From Caenorhabditis elegans (taxonomy: Eukaryota > Nematoda > Chromadorea > Rhabditida > Rhabditidae), in assembly GCF_000002985.6 (NCBI RefSeq), contig NC_003283.11:5270001-5334000 (forward strand): a DNA stretch of 64,000 nucleotides, read 5' to 3'. Positions within the stretch are counted from its first letter, which is position 1; each line of letters opens with the position of its first letter. Under the pieces are notes generated by a model that was not told the DNA's origin, searched no databases, and saw only the letters and a list, made by a program, of their open reading frames with translations. Shown here in pieces: positions 45,694 through 57,900 of this stretch. Both the position numbers and the translations under genes were made by a program.

Positions 45694-48600
45694 TCACAAA
45701 TTCTGAATGTATGAAAAGTCACAATGTGGAGCAAATGTGTAAGGTGATGGATAATAGGGTTGTAGATCAAATGAAGTTGGTAATGGCGGAGGCGCAGGGC
45801 TGTCAATATTCATCGGAGGTTTTGATTCACAGCCAGATGATCCATCGTCACTGTCGTTGGATCTGGCGGAGCTTCTGAAACATAGATATTTTGATATTGG
45901 GACATCTTGAAAGAGTGTTTCCGAGTTTTTTGTTCATACTACATTCAAAGAAACTCTCCCAACTGACACCTTCCCCGGTCATAAAACTTATCGCTTCTAT
46001 GTCTTGTTTGAGAAGCTCTTCATATGTTCTGAACAAGAAGAGGATCTCCGCCAACAACACGAACAATGCGTATTGTTCGAGCCGCGACAGGATCGTGTCA
46101 ACGACTCTTACTGCAAAGTTTGGGCAAACACTAATGACAGCGGGGTGCCCTTTCTTTGCACCTTTTTTGAACGAACGAGAAGCTGGATATGGTAGGAGGT
46201 GGAGATAAAAGATGGAACTATTATAAATTACAACTATGTAAACGATAAAAAAATTCAAAACTTTGAATTTTACCGTATTTTCCATTGCTCCACTTTGACA
46301 GCTTAAATCTCAGCTGACATTTCGACAAAAAAATACTTTTCTGTCAAAATGTAGGAAAATATTTGATACATAATTTGTCAGTGGATAATTTTTTAAATAA
46401 AATCAAAGAGAAACGAGATACAAGCTGTCAAAAAAGAGCGAACCAAAACGACTGACAGGGAAAAAGTAGGTGTTTTTGTTCCGGAAAACTATATTAAATT
46501 GAAAAACCTTTCTGTTAACTTTGAAGCTATTTCACTTTAAAACTTATATCAATGTTGATTTCAAAGTCAAATTAGTTAAAGGCAACCGTAAAATCACATT
46601 AACTTTGCTTGTTTGAAACATAATGTTTTTTAAAAGAGAATTAAATTTTGAGTATAAATAAAAATTCTAGCGTTAATAAATAGTGGCATACTTGGAAAAA
46701 AAAATCGATTTTGACCCATTCCAAGTAAACTTTTTTCCTTTTTCAACTTATTGCACCTCATCTTTTTTCCCATTCTCTATGACAAATCTTGACTGCAGTT
46801 ACTAGATTATCCTTAGTAATATGTCCGATTGCGCAAGCTTAAACACACACCAACTCCACGCATGCAGACCATTACAACCCCACTCGCCAGGAGGACCATA
46901 CTCACCTATCGAGTTGACCAGCTGCCCTCTCACGTTGCCTCTTGTTTTTGAACCAGTTGGACACCTGCAAAAGTTTGTGTTTTGGATAAGTAACGAATTG
47001 AACTCAAAACTAACTTGAATAATTGATAATTCAGTTTGTTGAGCTAATCGTCTTTTATCTTCTACTGATGGGTACTGGCATTTCTTGTAAGCATCCCGAA
47101 GAACATTTCGAGATTTCGACTTAAAGCAATAATTTGTCTCTTCTCCATCCCAAATTGTGTTTGGAAATGGGTTCTTCTTTCGGATCCGGTATTTGCAAAC
47201 CGCTCCTAGCTCCCGATCCTTTGTTTTCGCAGCCTGTAAACTTTGGGTTAGCTAATATTGATCTCAGATTCGCGGACTATGATATAATATTATGCAACGT
47301 TGGCTTATTGAACTGGACAAGTGGTCCCCAGATCAGTCAAGTATTAACACCCTAATCCTTCCGATACTCACCTCTTTATAATGTGCATCAAGCCACAAAT
47401 TTTGTAGAACTGTGTGATTATGTGGGGAAAACTTGCTGCATTCCAGTAACTTGTAGAGCATCTTCCAGTTTTGTGTTGTAAAATACACAAGAGCTTGTGC
47501 TTTTAAAACTGATTCCATTACTTGGTAGCATTGTGGAAGGTTGTAGATGAAATTGGCCTGAAAGTTGAAATATAGAATTTTTAATTTTTTTTTTTTGAAG
47601 CTGCTTTTTTCAGTACGAAAATCTAGCTTTTTGTATTAAAGTTTTGAATAAAAATTAATAAAAATGTAGGAAAACACCTGATTGAATCGAAAATGTTACT
47701 CATGTTTGTTGAAAAAATTGCGAAAAATCTCGAATAGTACTTGAAAATTGCCGTTTCAAGAAAAATAAATTAAAGTTTACAAATAGTTTGAAGCAAGTCT
47801 CTATGAAGTTTTCAAGAAAATAAATATCGCTTTCGAATTAATCGAATTTTTCTATATTTTGACATGCATTTTTAATTTCAAAAATTGGACCACCATAACT
47901 AATTCGACAGTTTTGTCAATTTTGCAGAACAACGTACTGACGCCCTTGTTAAATATTAATAGGATAGTTTTTTTTTTTTTAATTTTTAGATTACGTTGCA
48001 TTGATGACCTTAAAAAATGTATTATTTTCCTGTTTAGACTTTCTCTTCCATTGCTTTACTATGACGGCTCATATCTTATCTGTGATGGATTTTATCAAAA
48101 AAAATTTCAAAGTCAAAATGTGTTATAGAAAAATATTTTCTATGTATTTTGTCAGTTGACAATTTGTTGATGAAAATCAAAAAAGGCAAGATATAATGTG
48201 TCAAAGTGGAGCACAGAAGTTGCAAGTTCAAAACGGTATCCCCATTTAGAATAAATCTAAATTTCTGTCTCTATAAGGTTCCAACATCTGCTCCCACTTT
48301 CCCCACATCGTCATCATCATCAAGCTTTCATCCATAATGGACTTTTGTTTGCTTTCTAGAAAGAAAAAGGGAAAAGCGCGCGTGCGGCAGCTACCGTACT
48401 CGCTTCCTTCTGTCACCTTTTTGCTTCACGTTTTTATCGTTCGACTCTTCCAAACTCAAAACCGCAAAATTCAAGCAATTGGAGAAAAGAGGGGGAGAGA
48501 GATGATCTTCAGTGAGAGACTACGTCAAATGTTTGTCAAAACTTTTGATAAGTGACACATGACACCTGCGTTCGAAGCAACAAGAAGGAGAAGATTATGA

Positions 48601-49239
48601 TGAGGTAGGGGAGAAAATGATGATCGAAGCGAAAAGAGACGGAACCCACAAAATTCGCAACAAAATAAAAAATGAAAAGTTGATCTGAATTTGAAAGAAA
48701 CTCACCAATTGCTCAGTCCGTCCTGTCTGAAGTCCCTCGTTGAATAAGGACTCACAAATACACACAATTTCTTGCTCCGAGTAGGATGTGGTTGCTCTGG
48801 AAATTCAAAAAATTAAAGTTTTTACGTAACTTGGAAAAAATAAACACTAAAAAATTCGGAGGGGCAAAACTTATAATTATTTTAGGCAGTTTTACAAAAT
48901 AGCATATTGCGAAAAGTTGTTTCTATATTTTTTCATAAAATGTAGTGCCAAAATATAGAAAAATATTTGATTGATTTGAAAATAACATTCGCTCCCATTT
49001 AAAATTGTGTAGAGAAGCTCAAAAATTGGAGTTTTTGCCGAACTTTTTGAAACTGAAATTCGAACATTTTTTCGAATCAAACAAATATTTTTGCATATTT
49101 TGGAACTAAATTTTGAAGGAATATATTGGATCAACTTTTCGTCGAATTCGATCTTTGTTTTTGGAATTCCACACTCCTGATTTGAATTGAAATCCCCTTG
49201 AATTAAGGAAAAGAACACCACGGTGAAAAACGAACTCAT
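45694..49239 (-). CDS. ceh-33: SIX1/2-class homeobox transcription factor
   Basis: Well-supported exons on the minus strand are 48796-48706, 47557-47372, 47233-47015, 46964-46906 and 45874-45694. They encode a SIX domain ('SYSEQEIVCICESLFNEG', 'ESVLKAQALVYFTTQNW', 'LWLDAHYKEAAKTKDRELGA', 'VCKYRIRKKNPFPNTIWDGE') and a SIX-type homeodomain ('ETNYCFKSKSRNVLRD', '[15 protein letters not shown]'). A proline-rich tail ends 'FAPHCDFSYIQNL'. It acts in the nucleus as a DNA-binding factor. The first coding exon is uncertain: an ATG at 49239 (MSSFFTVV) joins in the needed phase only through a weak donor (GTTCTT, exon end 49217). Its partner ceh-34 lies 4 kb further right on the same strand. Which symbol belongs to which paralogue is from memory. 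Confidence 0.85.
46268..46445. repeat. Palindromic element copy in ceh-33 intron
   Basis: It starts TACCGTATTTTCCATTGCTC and CACTTTGACAGCTTAAATCT, and ends with the inverse arm GAGATACAAGCTGTCAAAAA. This is one of the best-preserved copies of the family listed at 28640-29045. Confidence 0.65.
48030..48215. repeat. Palindromic element copy in ceh-33 intron
   Basis: 'CCATTGCTTTACTATGACGG' with 'CTCATATCTTATCTG' and the inverse arm 'AAGATATAATGTGTCAAAGT' plus GGAGCA bound an AT-rich core. Same family as 46268-46445. Confidence 0.6.
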
Positions 49240-50117
49240 TCGAAGACTGAGACGGTGGAAGGGGGAAAAGAATCCTCTAAAGTAAAACTATCGCTTGGCG
49301 CCACCGCCGCCCCATCGGTGTCGCGTTGCCACGTATACAATTACCAAAGAAGATCGTAACCCGAGCTTTCCCGAGTTGTTGCTTCAAGGATCTCAACTTA
49401 CGTCAGACTATTTTGCGGGTTATATGACTGCTGCATGTTCGATGAGCCAGATCACAGAAGACGTGATCCTAAAAGATCCGTCGATCCGGCGCCGGTAGGA
49501 GCTGACAAAAAGAGAGTAGGTGGTGAGTGGTGCTGTGAGCCGAGAGCGTCGTCCTCTTGTCGTCCCCCAGTGAATGTCGCCTCCCCGTTGGCTCACCCCA
49601 GTGTGTGTGTGTGTGCTCTTGGCCACGCCTCTATTTTCTCCGTCGAATAGGAATGAACGAGCACCAAAAGATCGTACTGTATCAATGCTACCATTTTGGA
49701 AGTTTTCATGGAACTTTTGTGTGATAACAAATTTTTTGAAAAAATTGACACAGTGGTAATGGGAGATCTTGAAAAAGTAGGAGGAGGCCGCTTGGACCGG
49801 AGCGCAGAGTAAGAGTATCCGAGGTTTGAAATTCTAAACTTGCCTATTATTTTCTCATTGCCTTCCTTCTCGCGTCGTTTCTTCGGGCTAGCTCCTGGTT
49901 TCTTTTCGGGTTGAATCGAAGCAGCATACAGAGACATTCAGTAGTGTTAGGGAGACAGACGCCAGGAGTTGGAATATCATTTTACACCTGTACCGATATC
50001 TATTTCACCAGCTTCTGCCACACACAACCCGTACCACCACACTTATTTCACTCCCGCATTTCATAGTGATGATCACTTGAGTTTGATTAAATTTTTAAGT
50101 TTTCGTAGTGTGTATAT

Positions 50118-50440
50118 CTACAAAATGACCTATTGCGCCATATTGCTCCAACATTTTTAATTAAAATTTAGTGTCAAAATGTAGAAAATCGCTTGTTTTA
50201 TCTGAAAATAGCATTCATTTGTAAAAATCTTCAGTAATTGCCTGAAAAGTTGTGGATTGCAAAAAAAAATTATGCTCAATAATTCGAACCTTCGATAACC
50301 GGGAAATGACAACTTTCAGGTCATTTTACAACTTTCTCAAATGTTTCAGTTAAAATAAATACAATTAGCAAATAAATCAAGTAATTTTCTATATGTTGAC
50401 TCTGTTTTAGGTTTAAAAAAAACTGGAAAAACATGGTTCT
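50118..50440. repeat. CCTATTGC-family repeat copy
   Basis: It begins CTACAAAATGACCTATTGCG and CCATATTGCTCCAACA, matching the inverse of 1380-1425. It ends near AAACTGGAAAAACATGG with CTATATGTTGAC inside, the shared core vocabulary of this element family. Confidence 0.5.
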
Positions 50441-53208
50441 ATCGTTCATTTTGTATAATTGCCAACAAATAATTGCCGCTGATTTTGAATGACTAAATTT
50501 TTGTGCTCGGAAAGTTTTTATTCCAAAATTCCAATTTTCGTTTTAGTTACCTGTTGAACAGTCTATCCCCTCTCTTTACCTATCGTCCATTGTCTCAAAA
50601 CTATTATATCATACTCCAAGTACCTTGCGCAATCAAACATTGACTCTGGAGTCTAGATCAGAGGTTGAACATTTTTCTTCTACCAACTGCTAAAATCAAG
50701 ATTGATTTCCACTTTATGCTCATTAGCTTTCTGTGTATCTTTTGACCATATTGAGCAGCATCATGCGCGGGCGCTTAGCCGTACAGATGTTCCAGTAAAC
50801 CGGGTGCTTTCTTGTCCAAACAATGGCAGATGATAACTGGTTTACACGGTCATGTTTATGTACTGGACACACGTCCTTTACGAGAAGTGGCACTACAACT
50901 CGTGTTGCGTGAGCAATAACTGTACTTGGTGGACCTGTGAGTTTTTTCTGCACATTGACTGTAAAGTTCACTTGATCATTATTTTAGGAGTTGAAGTAAC
51001 ACTGTCTGAAAAAATCTGTCTTGCATTTTTCATTACTCTCAGCTCACTCCTTTCGTGGCAAAACCGGTCAACTAGTTTTAAGATTTTAACTATGTGCTCA
51101 AAAAAGTTCTGAGTAAAAAACTTTGAGTACATAGATATCTAGCCTCCATCAGGATTATCAAAAATTTAGAAAATCTCTAAACGGTTTTAGTAAATCTTTT
51201 TGCACTTTTACTCGTGCTCCTGTTCTGAATAAGCTCCAAAAAAATTTTTAAAGTCTATTTACAAATCTCAAGAATCCTCTCCATGTTCTAATCAATATCT
51301 TATGTGCACGCAGCAGCAGCAGTTTACTACTGTAGGTGTATTTGATGTTAACAACTCGATGCTTCCTGTTAATGAATATCACTCGTGTCGCTTGTCATCA
51401 ATGTGCAATAAAATGATTGACAGGTGTACCCCTCGAATTCCTTGCGCGCGATACAAATTCTTCAGGATCCAGGTAGATGTAAGGCAGGTAGGGGAACCTC
51501 AAAGTGACATGACAACATTGAAATGTGTCATCTTCGGACGCTTTGCAACTTTGCAAAATTCTAATAATCTGAATCATTTGGGTTGTGGGTCAGAGTGGGC
51601 AGGTGACCAATGGTTTGTTTATTTAAATGTATTTATTGAATTTATTCATTGAATCTGATACTGACACTGAAACGGGAACACAATCTAAACAAATTACGTA
51701 ACTAATTTACGACTCCACGAGTCAGTTATTTAAACAGTTTCCCAGGTACTCCAAATTCTGGCCAAACGAATTATATTTTCTCATAATGAAACTTTGGGAT
51801 ACACGCAATTAAGCAATTAAATTGGCTTATGATCACTTCGTAGAGCACAGTAGAGCACACATGTGGCTAGCGGTCACTTCAAAGAGTTCACAGTGCGCGA
51901 ACTTCTTGTTTCTTCGGGCTTTGGATCAAAGAGAAGAAAACAAGATGTTTCGGATCAAATTGCCTCTTTTCTAGTACTATGTATACTTTGTAATCGTCGT
52001 GGGAGTCTTAGAAGACAACTGACTGGCGGGAATGAAAGATGATGAGGGGATGTGGTGGGTGATTTATTCGGAAATTATTGATTTAATATGTAGTGGTAGC
52101 TAAAAAAATTATTACGGTCCGCTAAAAAAAAATCTGTTTCCATTATTACAATTTAAAAAATACAAATCGTGTGAATTAGTAAAGTTGAGCTACAAAAATT
52201 GGCTAGCATTCTCAACAGAGCTGGACTGCAAATCTATCTGGCAAACGTACAAAACTGTTGATTTAAGTATTTCTATCTATGTTATTAAACAAAAATTGAT
52301 ATAGATATGTAGGAAAATGTTTATTAAGTTAAACAGTAATTCATATTTCTGTGAAAAAGATCAGAAAAGGTTTTAAATAGGTCATGAAGGACGCTAACCA
52401 TTTTTTGGCAAACGGCGACTTTCAAGCACTATTTATGGTACTTTTTCGCAGTTTTTTACACAAAACATATTATTTTAAAATTGATTAAACATTTTCCTAC
52501 ATCTTTATATTATTTTTTGATTCAAAAAGTAGAATTCTCATTCTGAACTTTACAGTTCTGTACCTTTGCAAAAATATTTACCGCAACATATCTGAATCTC
52601 AAAATTCTGGGGCAACTTTGAAGTGCGCATGTTTAAACAAAGACAGAAATTATCAACTTCACAAGTAATAATATCTAATTTGAAAATCGGAAAATTTTCA
52701 AATAACTTTTCGAACTTCACAGCGGTGCCAGAATCTATAAATATTCTATGGATTTTCATTTTTTTTATCTTTTTTCTCCCATTTTTCACAGTCTCTATAA
52801 TTTTTAGGCCATCTTGTAAGGAAAATGCGGTATAAAAAATTTGTCTATTTTTTTGGAAAACAAAACCAGGGTCATTCAATCTACATGCTGAACGGTTGTT
52901 CCCAGAAAATGTGTTTTTTTCAGAAATTGTTCCAAAAAATTGATTTTTCTCTTGTTGCTCTCTCCCTTTCTCTGCTTGTTTTTCAAGAAGAAGCTGACTG
53001 AACTACCGTAATCATGAAGAGAATGAGAGAGAAATGGGAAAAAAGTATTGAATTTCACCTATGGTCACACACAATTTCCTCTCTCGCCACCAGTCCCGTT
53101 GCTTTTCATTTCTTGGCTCCGCTATTTTACATTAGCAGCATGTTCAATGGGTGGCGGAGAAAATGGTGGTGAAGATATATGTATGTGGAGCCAATTTTAT
53201 TGAGGGAC

Positions 53209-53214
53209 TTTATT
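53209..53214 (-). promoter_or_regulatory. Polyadenylation signal of ceh-34
   Basis: AATAAA on the minus strand, 24 bp past the ceh-34 stop, gives a very short 3' UTR. A second AATAAA-like word (CAATAAAA) lies about 15 bp further. Confidence 0.55.
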
Positions 53215-53237
53215 AGAAATTACATAGAAAATAAACA

Positions 53238-54616
53238 TTATAAAGATTGATAAGAGGTACCAGCGCCAATCATCATATCATTGTAATTCATATAAAAACC
53301 GGGAAATGTTGCGGCGGCAGCTGCAGCAGAGTAGGAAGACAAATCTGATGGATTATGGAATGAATTGGAAAGTTTTGATGCAGTTTTCCGAATTAATTTC
53401 AGATCTTCTTCTTCACTAATATCTTTCAGACAATCTCTGGAATAAATTATATTTAATTTTTTCATAGCTTATAAAAATCAAATTACTTTGGCTCAGGAAC
53501 TCCAGCTCTATCCCTTTGCCTTCTATTCTTAAACCAATTAGATACTTGGGTCACTGTCAGATGTGTCTTTTCAGCCAACTCCCTTTTCTCTCTTGGACTT
53601 GGATATGAATTCCGGCAATACCAGTCACGAAGAAGTACTCGAGATTTATCCTGAATCACAAAATTTTTTCAGAAAAGTATTGAATAACACACTCTAAAAC
53701 AATAACTAGTCTCCTCGCCATCCCAAATAGTTCTTGGAAGTGGATATTTCCTTCGAATCCTGTATTTTCCAACAGCTCCAAGTTGGCGTCCGCGGATTTT
53801 TTCAGCTTCGTGGTAATGAGCATTGAGCCACCACTCTTGGAGAGGCAAGTGATGCTCAGATGCAAAATGATGAGATTCGATTATGCGGTATAGTTCCTAG
53901 ATTTTAAAACATACATTGAATTTGGAGTAATTCTTACTTTAAAGTTATTTGAGTGAAACGCCAAAAAAGCTTGAGCTTTTAGAATATACTGATTGTTTCT
54001 CATCTCATCTCGTTCCAGCACAGTCCAAACAAATTGAGACTGAAATTTGAGTAATTGAGGATTTAGGCTTTTATTCGGACAAGCCAAATTTTTTTTTTAA
54101 ATTGAGAGTATTTAGAAACTCAATTTTCTATAACATTGTAAAAATATTAAAATTGCAAAAATAGAAACAATTTAGTCTAGAATATACCGTAATTTTCCTA
54201 TTAGTCTTGCACTTTTATCGCTCTACTTTAAAAGCATACATATTTATTGTCCTTGATTTTATTGAAACATTTTTCACAAGTATATGCGCTAATAATTTTT
54301 CTATATTTTAATAAATATGCAATTTTTGAAAGAAACCAAACACAACCGAGATACAACAAGGGAAACAAATAATTTTAAAAAAATCGAAAGGAAAATTCAG
54401 ACTCACCAACTTCCTCGCATCATTTGACAATGCTTCACAAATGCATGCAACTTGCTCTTCGGAGTATCTGGTCGTGTCGCAACTGAAAAAGAAACAAGAA
54501 ACTGAGGCGATGAAATTCCAGCAGATATCGTGTTGAAATCTGATAAAATTAAGTATCAATATCAGAAGAACATACGTAAAATGATGAGGATGAAACGATG
54601 AGGAGTTTAGTTGCAT
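53238..54616 (-). CDS. ceh-34: SIX1/2-class homeobox transcription factor
   Basis: Six minus-strand exons (54616-54576, 54482-54407, 54039-53938, 53896-53693, 53650-53487, 53436-53238) join in phase to 261 aa. The start [13 protein letters not shown] is the first true ATG; the frame is open further upstream but without one. A SIX domain follows ('[17 protein letters not shown]', '[12 protein letters not shown]', '[20 protein letters not shown]', '[18 protein letters not shown]'), then a homeodomain ('[20 protein letters not shown]', '[16 protein letters not shown]'). The tail has six alanines and ends '[12 protein letters not shown]'. I know ceh-34 as the worm Six1/2 orthologue acting with the Eyes-absent homologue eya-1 in pharyngeal neuron and muscle fates. 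Symbol assignment relative to ceh-33 is from memory. Confidence 0.9.
54188..54355. repeat. Palindromic element copy in ceh-34 intron 2
   Basis: It starts ACCGTAATTTTCCTATTAGT, with 'CGCTCTACTTTAAAAGCAT', and ends with the inverse-type 'CAACCGAGATACAACAAG'. Degenerate member of the family at 28640-29045. Confidence 0.5.
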
Positions 54617-54975
54617 ATTGCTCGGGTTGCTGATGATGATGATGCTCACACGGCGATGCTCGGTGTGACACAATGTTTGAAAACTGATAGTGAGAAGTTT
54701 TGGAAAAACGAAAAACGCGCTTTCGTTTTCATATTTCCCTCATAACAGACTGGAACAGCTGCTGCTAAATTCTTGTTGTCCAATTTTTTCTGATACAGTA
54801 AACTTAGAGAAGAAGCTTTATTTACAAAAAAAAATTAGTTGCGTAATAATAAATATTGCAGGTTGATAAACTGAAATATGGGAACAAGTGGGAAGCATTA
54901 AGGCACAAATGTCATTTTGTATTGGTTTTTTTTTAAATTTTCTTATGAAAAAAAAAATCACAGAAATTTAGAGGA
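54617..54975. other. Spacer between ceh-34 and CCDC9-like gene
   Basis: Only 359 bp separate the ceh-34 start codon from the stop of the next gene on the same strand. It must hold the ceh-34 core promoter and the upstream gene's 3' UTR. AT-rich; no other feature seen. Confidence 0.5.
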
Positions 54976-57900
54976 TTAGGCGACTTGAGAGGTTGTCATG
55001 GTAACCACTTTTTCACGGACCAGACTGATCACATTCTGATTACTGTCTTCTTTTACATCTTCGGAAGATTCTTCTTTTGTTTCATCAGAATTCTCGGTAT
55101 TTTCTTTATCTTTAGATTCCTCTGCACGGGTTTCTTCTTCTTGAGCCGGCTCAGAATTTTTTGGAGTTTGAGTCTCTGTTCTTTGATCTTGGCATTCTTC
55201 TTGATCGTGATCTTCCACATCAACCTAAAGATTATTTTATCTTCAAAATTTATGGGTAAAAGCTATAATTTACCTCATCTTCACTCTTCGGCTCCTCTTC
55301 CAATTCTTCTTGCTCCCCGAGCAGTTCATTTTTTGCTCTTCTCTTCTCAACTCGCTCCATCCAACATACTTTGTCAACTATTCTGTGGAGAACTTTTCGA
55401 ACTGCATAGTTATCACTCTCACGACGCGTACGATTACTCTTTTGTTTCTTCTGAAATTGAAAAATTGTTTGATTTTTTTAAAATGAAATACATTTTTCTT
55501 AAAAATTCTAAATACCTTATCCTCATTAACTTTATCTCCAACCGGCTGGCTCTTTCCTTTTCCATCCTTCTTCTGAATCTGCTGTTTCCCATTTTGATCC
55601 TTCTGATCTTTCTGACTTCCACGTCTTCTCTGCCCTCTTTGAGCCTCTCCATCGGAAGCGGTCACCTACAAAAAGCCGGAGATTCGTCGGGATGTGTTAA
55701 TGAAACTTGAGAACACCTATCGGTGGCAATATCCAATGGTTGGCAGGCGGCTGGTGAGCGGTACTATTTGATGAGAGATGGTGACAGGTGTGAAATTGAC
55801 TGGACGGCCAGTGATACTTATGTACTACATAAATCAAATAGGGGGATAGGTGGCAGGAAGGGGGCCCCCTTGATGTATTGATCTACTTAATTGTCATACA
55901 ATATTTACATCTCATTAATTAAATTTGGCAGGCATCATCCCCGGTTTCTGTGTTTTTATCAATCATTGGTAACATATAAAATAGCCTTTAATAAGTGCCA
56001 CTTTTTGCTCCAATTTATAGAAAACAGTCTGAATATACCAATACAAATGTAAAAATTAAATGACTTTTTCTAAATTTGTGAGTTTTTTTTCAAATTTCAA
56101 AAAAAAATTGAAAAAGGCTGAATCATTTTATAATTCCCGCGCAATTTAATAAACTACATAGTTTTGACATTTTTTTACTGGTTTCTTTTCAAATTCAAAA
56201 TTGTACCTTTTTTTTGAAAAAAAAAATCATATTAATAAAAATTATCGATTTGTAGGCCAATTTCAGAATTTCGTTAATTTTCTTTTAGGCTATCAAGTTT
56301 TATTTATGGAAAAATGCCAGAAACAATGTTTCAAATTTTAAACCCGTTATCAAAAGAGGAATACCAGAAAATTCAAAACTAGGTTATTAATTTGCGCGGG
56401 AATTCAGAATAAGCCGTTTCATATTTTTTGCAAAATTGGAAAAAATAATAAAAAATTTAGGCAAATTCTATTAATTTTTTACAGTTATATTCGGTATATT
56501 GGGACTGTTTTCTGTTATTTTGAGCAAATATCCAACTTTTTTGGTTTAAGTAATTTTGCAAAACGTATTCTATTACACTTTATGACGTCACAATTGTACA
56601 CATTTTTAAAACTTTTTTTTCAACTCAACAACTTTTTGAAATTTGAAACTTAGTTCTAAAAATCAAAAGCTTACCGAGGTTTTCTTTTCCGAATGCCCTT
56701 CTTTCTGATTTCCTCTTCCAGAATTTCCATGATTTCCACCTTTTCCATCTTTTCCACCTCGTTTTCCTTCCTTATCCTCATTCTGTTTTCCAGGAAAAGT
56801 AACTCTTCCTTCCAATCTTGATGGCATCTTCACTTGATCCTTTTGATTCTTCTGTCCTTGTTCATTACCTCTTCCACCGCCTCGTCGATTATTTCCAGAT
56901 CCTCCTCCGTTCTCTTGGTTTTTGGTATTATTATTATTATTAGTATTAGCGCCACTTTGACCCGCCAATTTTCCCTTCAAATCCATTGAAGGCACGTTCT
57001 CCCGCCAAGTTTCGGCACTGAAATTTCAAAATTTTTTTGGTATAAAGCAGGTTTTAACTGAAACTAACGGTGTCTTTCCTTTGTCCCACTCGCGACTCCA
57101 CTGACCTGTACGGTCTGGGGTTGTCGCTTTAGGAGGCGTTTGAGACGATGACTGCAAATGTTCTGAGTTATTTTGGAATATAAAAAACACATCTTTAAAT
57201 TCTTGCGCACTCAATAAAAATCAGGTAAAATTATGACATTTTTTGGAAAAAAAAAACTTTCAAAAATTTTACTAGCCATGAAAAAACAACCTATCATTTT
57301 GAAAATTAATACAGAGAACAAGTGGCATTTTAGATTTAGAAAAATGTTATTGTCCATGTTTAGTAGCCAATTTTTTTTTTGAAAGGTATGACCAACAACC
57401 TTTTGAAAACTGCCATAAATTTTCAAAAACTGCTTCTAATTTTTTTTAAAGGAAAGTGAGTATTTAATATGAGCTCAGATTGTTTCAGTGCATTTTTTTC
57501 GATTTGATGTAATGTCCATAAAATTGTGCAAAAAGTTAATTTTTACAAGAATTTTGATGATTTCATGGTATTTGTTAGTGTTAGCGGAATTCTCTGGAAG
57601 GTTATCTGTAATTTGTTTTTGTTTTTGAAAAATTTAACGCTCTCGAAAAAGTTTATAGAATGTTGACCGAGCCCTGAGCATCATAAAAATGATCAGAACT
57701 TTTTTCGGATTTCTACAAAAAACAGATTCTAAATCAATTTTACGAGGCCTCGAAGTCAGCAAAACCATGAAAAAAACTACACTGGAAAACATTTTATTGA
57801 AATTGACATTGAATAATAATGGGGATTTGTTTTTTCTAAAAAAATATGTTGTTGCGAAAAAATGTTTCAACTTTTATTTTCAGATCAGGCTACCATCATT

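Larger units (their letters stand above)
49240..53237. other. Region between ceh-33 and ceh-34
   Basis: About 4 kb with no gene I can name. It holds probable ceh-33 upstream control sequence (a GC-richer block at 49285-49640 and an ACACACAC tract near 49590), a CCTATTGC-family repeat (50118-50440), and two coding-like stretches at 50720-51110 and 51302-51500 that I could not join into a gene. The right end is the 3' flank of ceh-34. Confidence 0.5.

Noticed and set aside
45848..46285. 145-codon minus-strand frame within the ceh-33 intron
   Set aside because: It overlaps the palindromic repeat and the intron between two certain ceh-33 exons, and has no motif.
54985..55710. Long plus-strand frame rich in Phe, Ile and Leu
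   Set aside because: It is the antisense shadow of the Glu/Lys-rich exons of the CCDC9-like gene.
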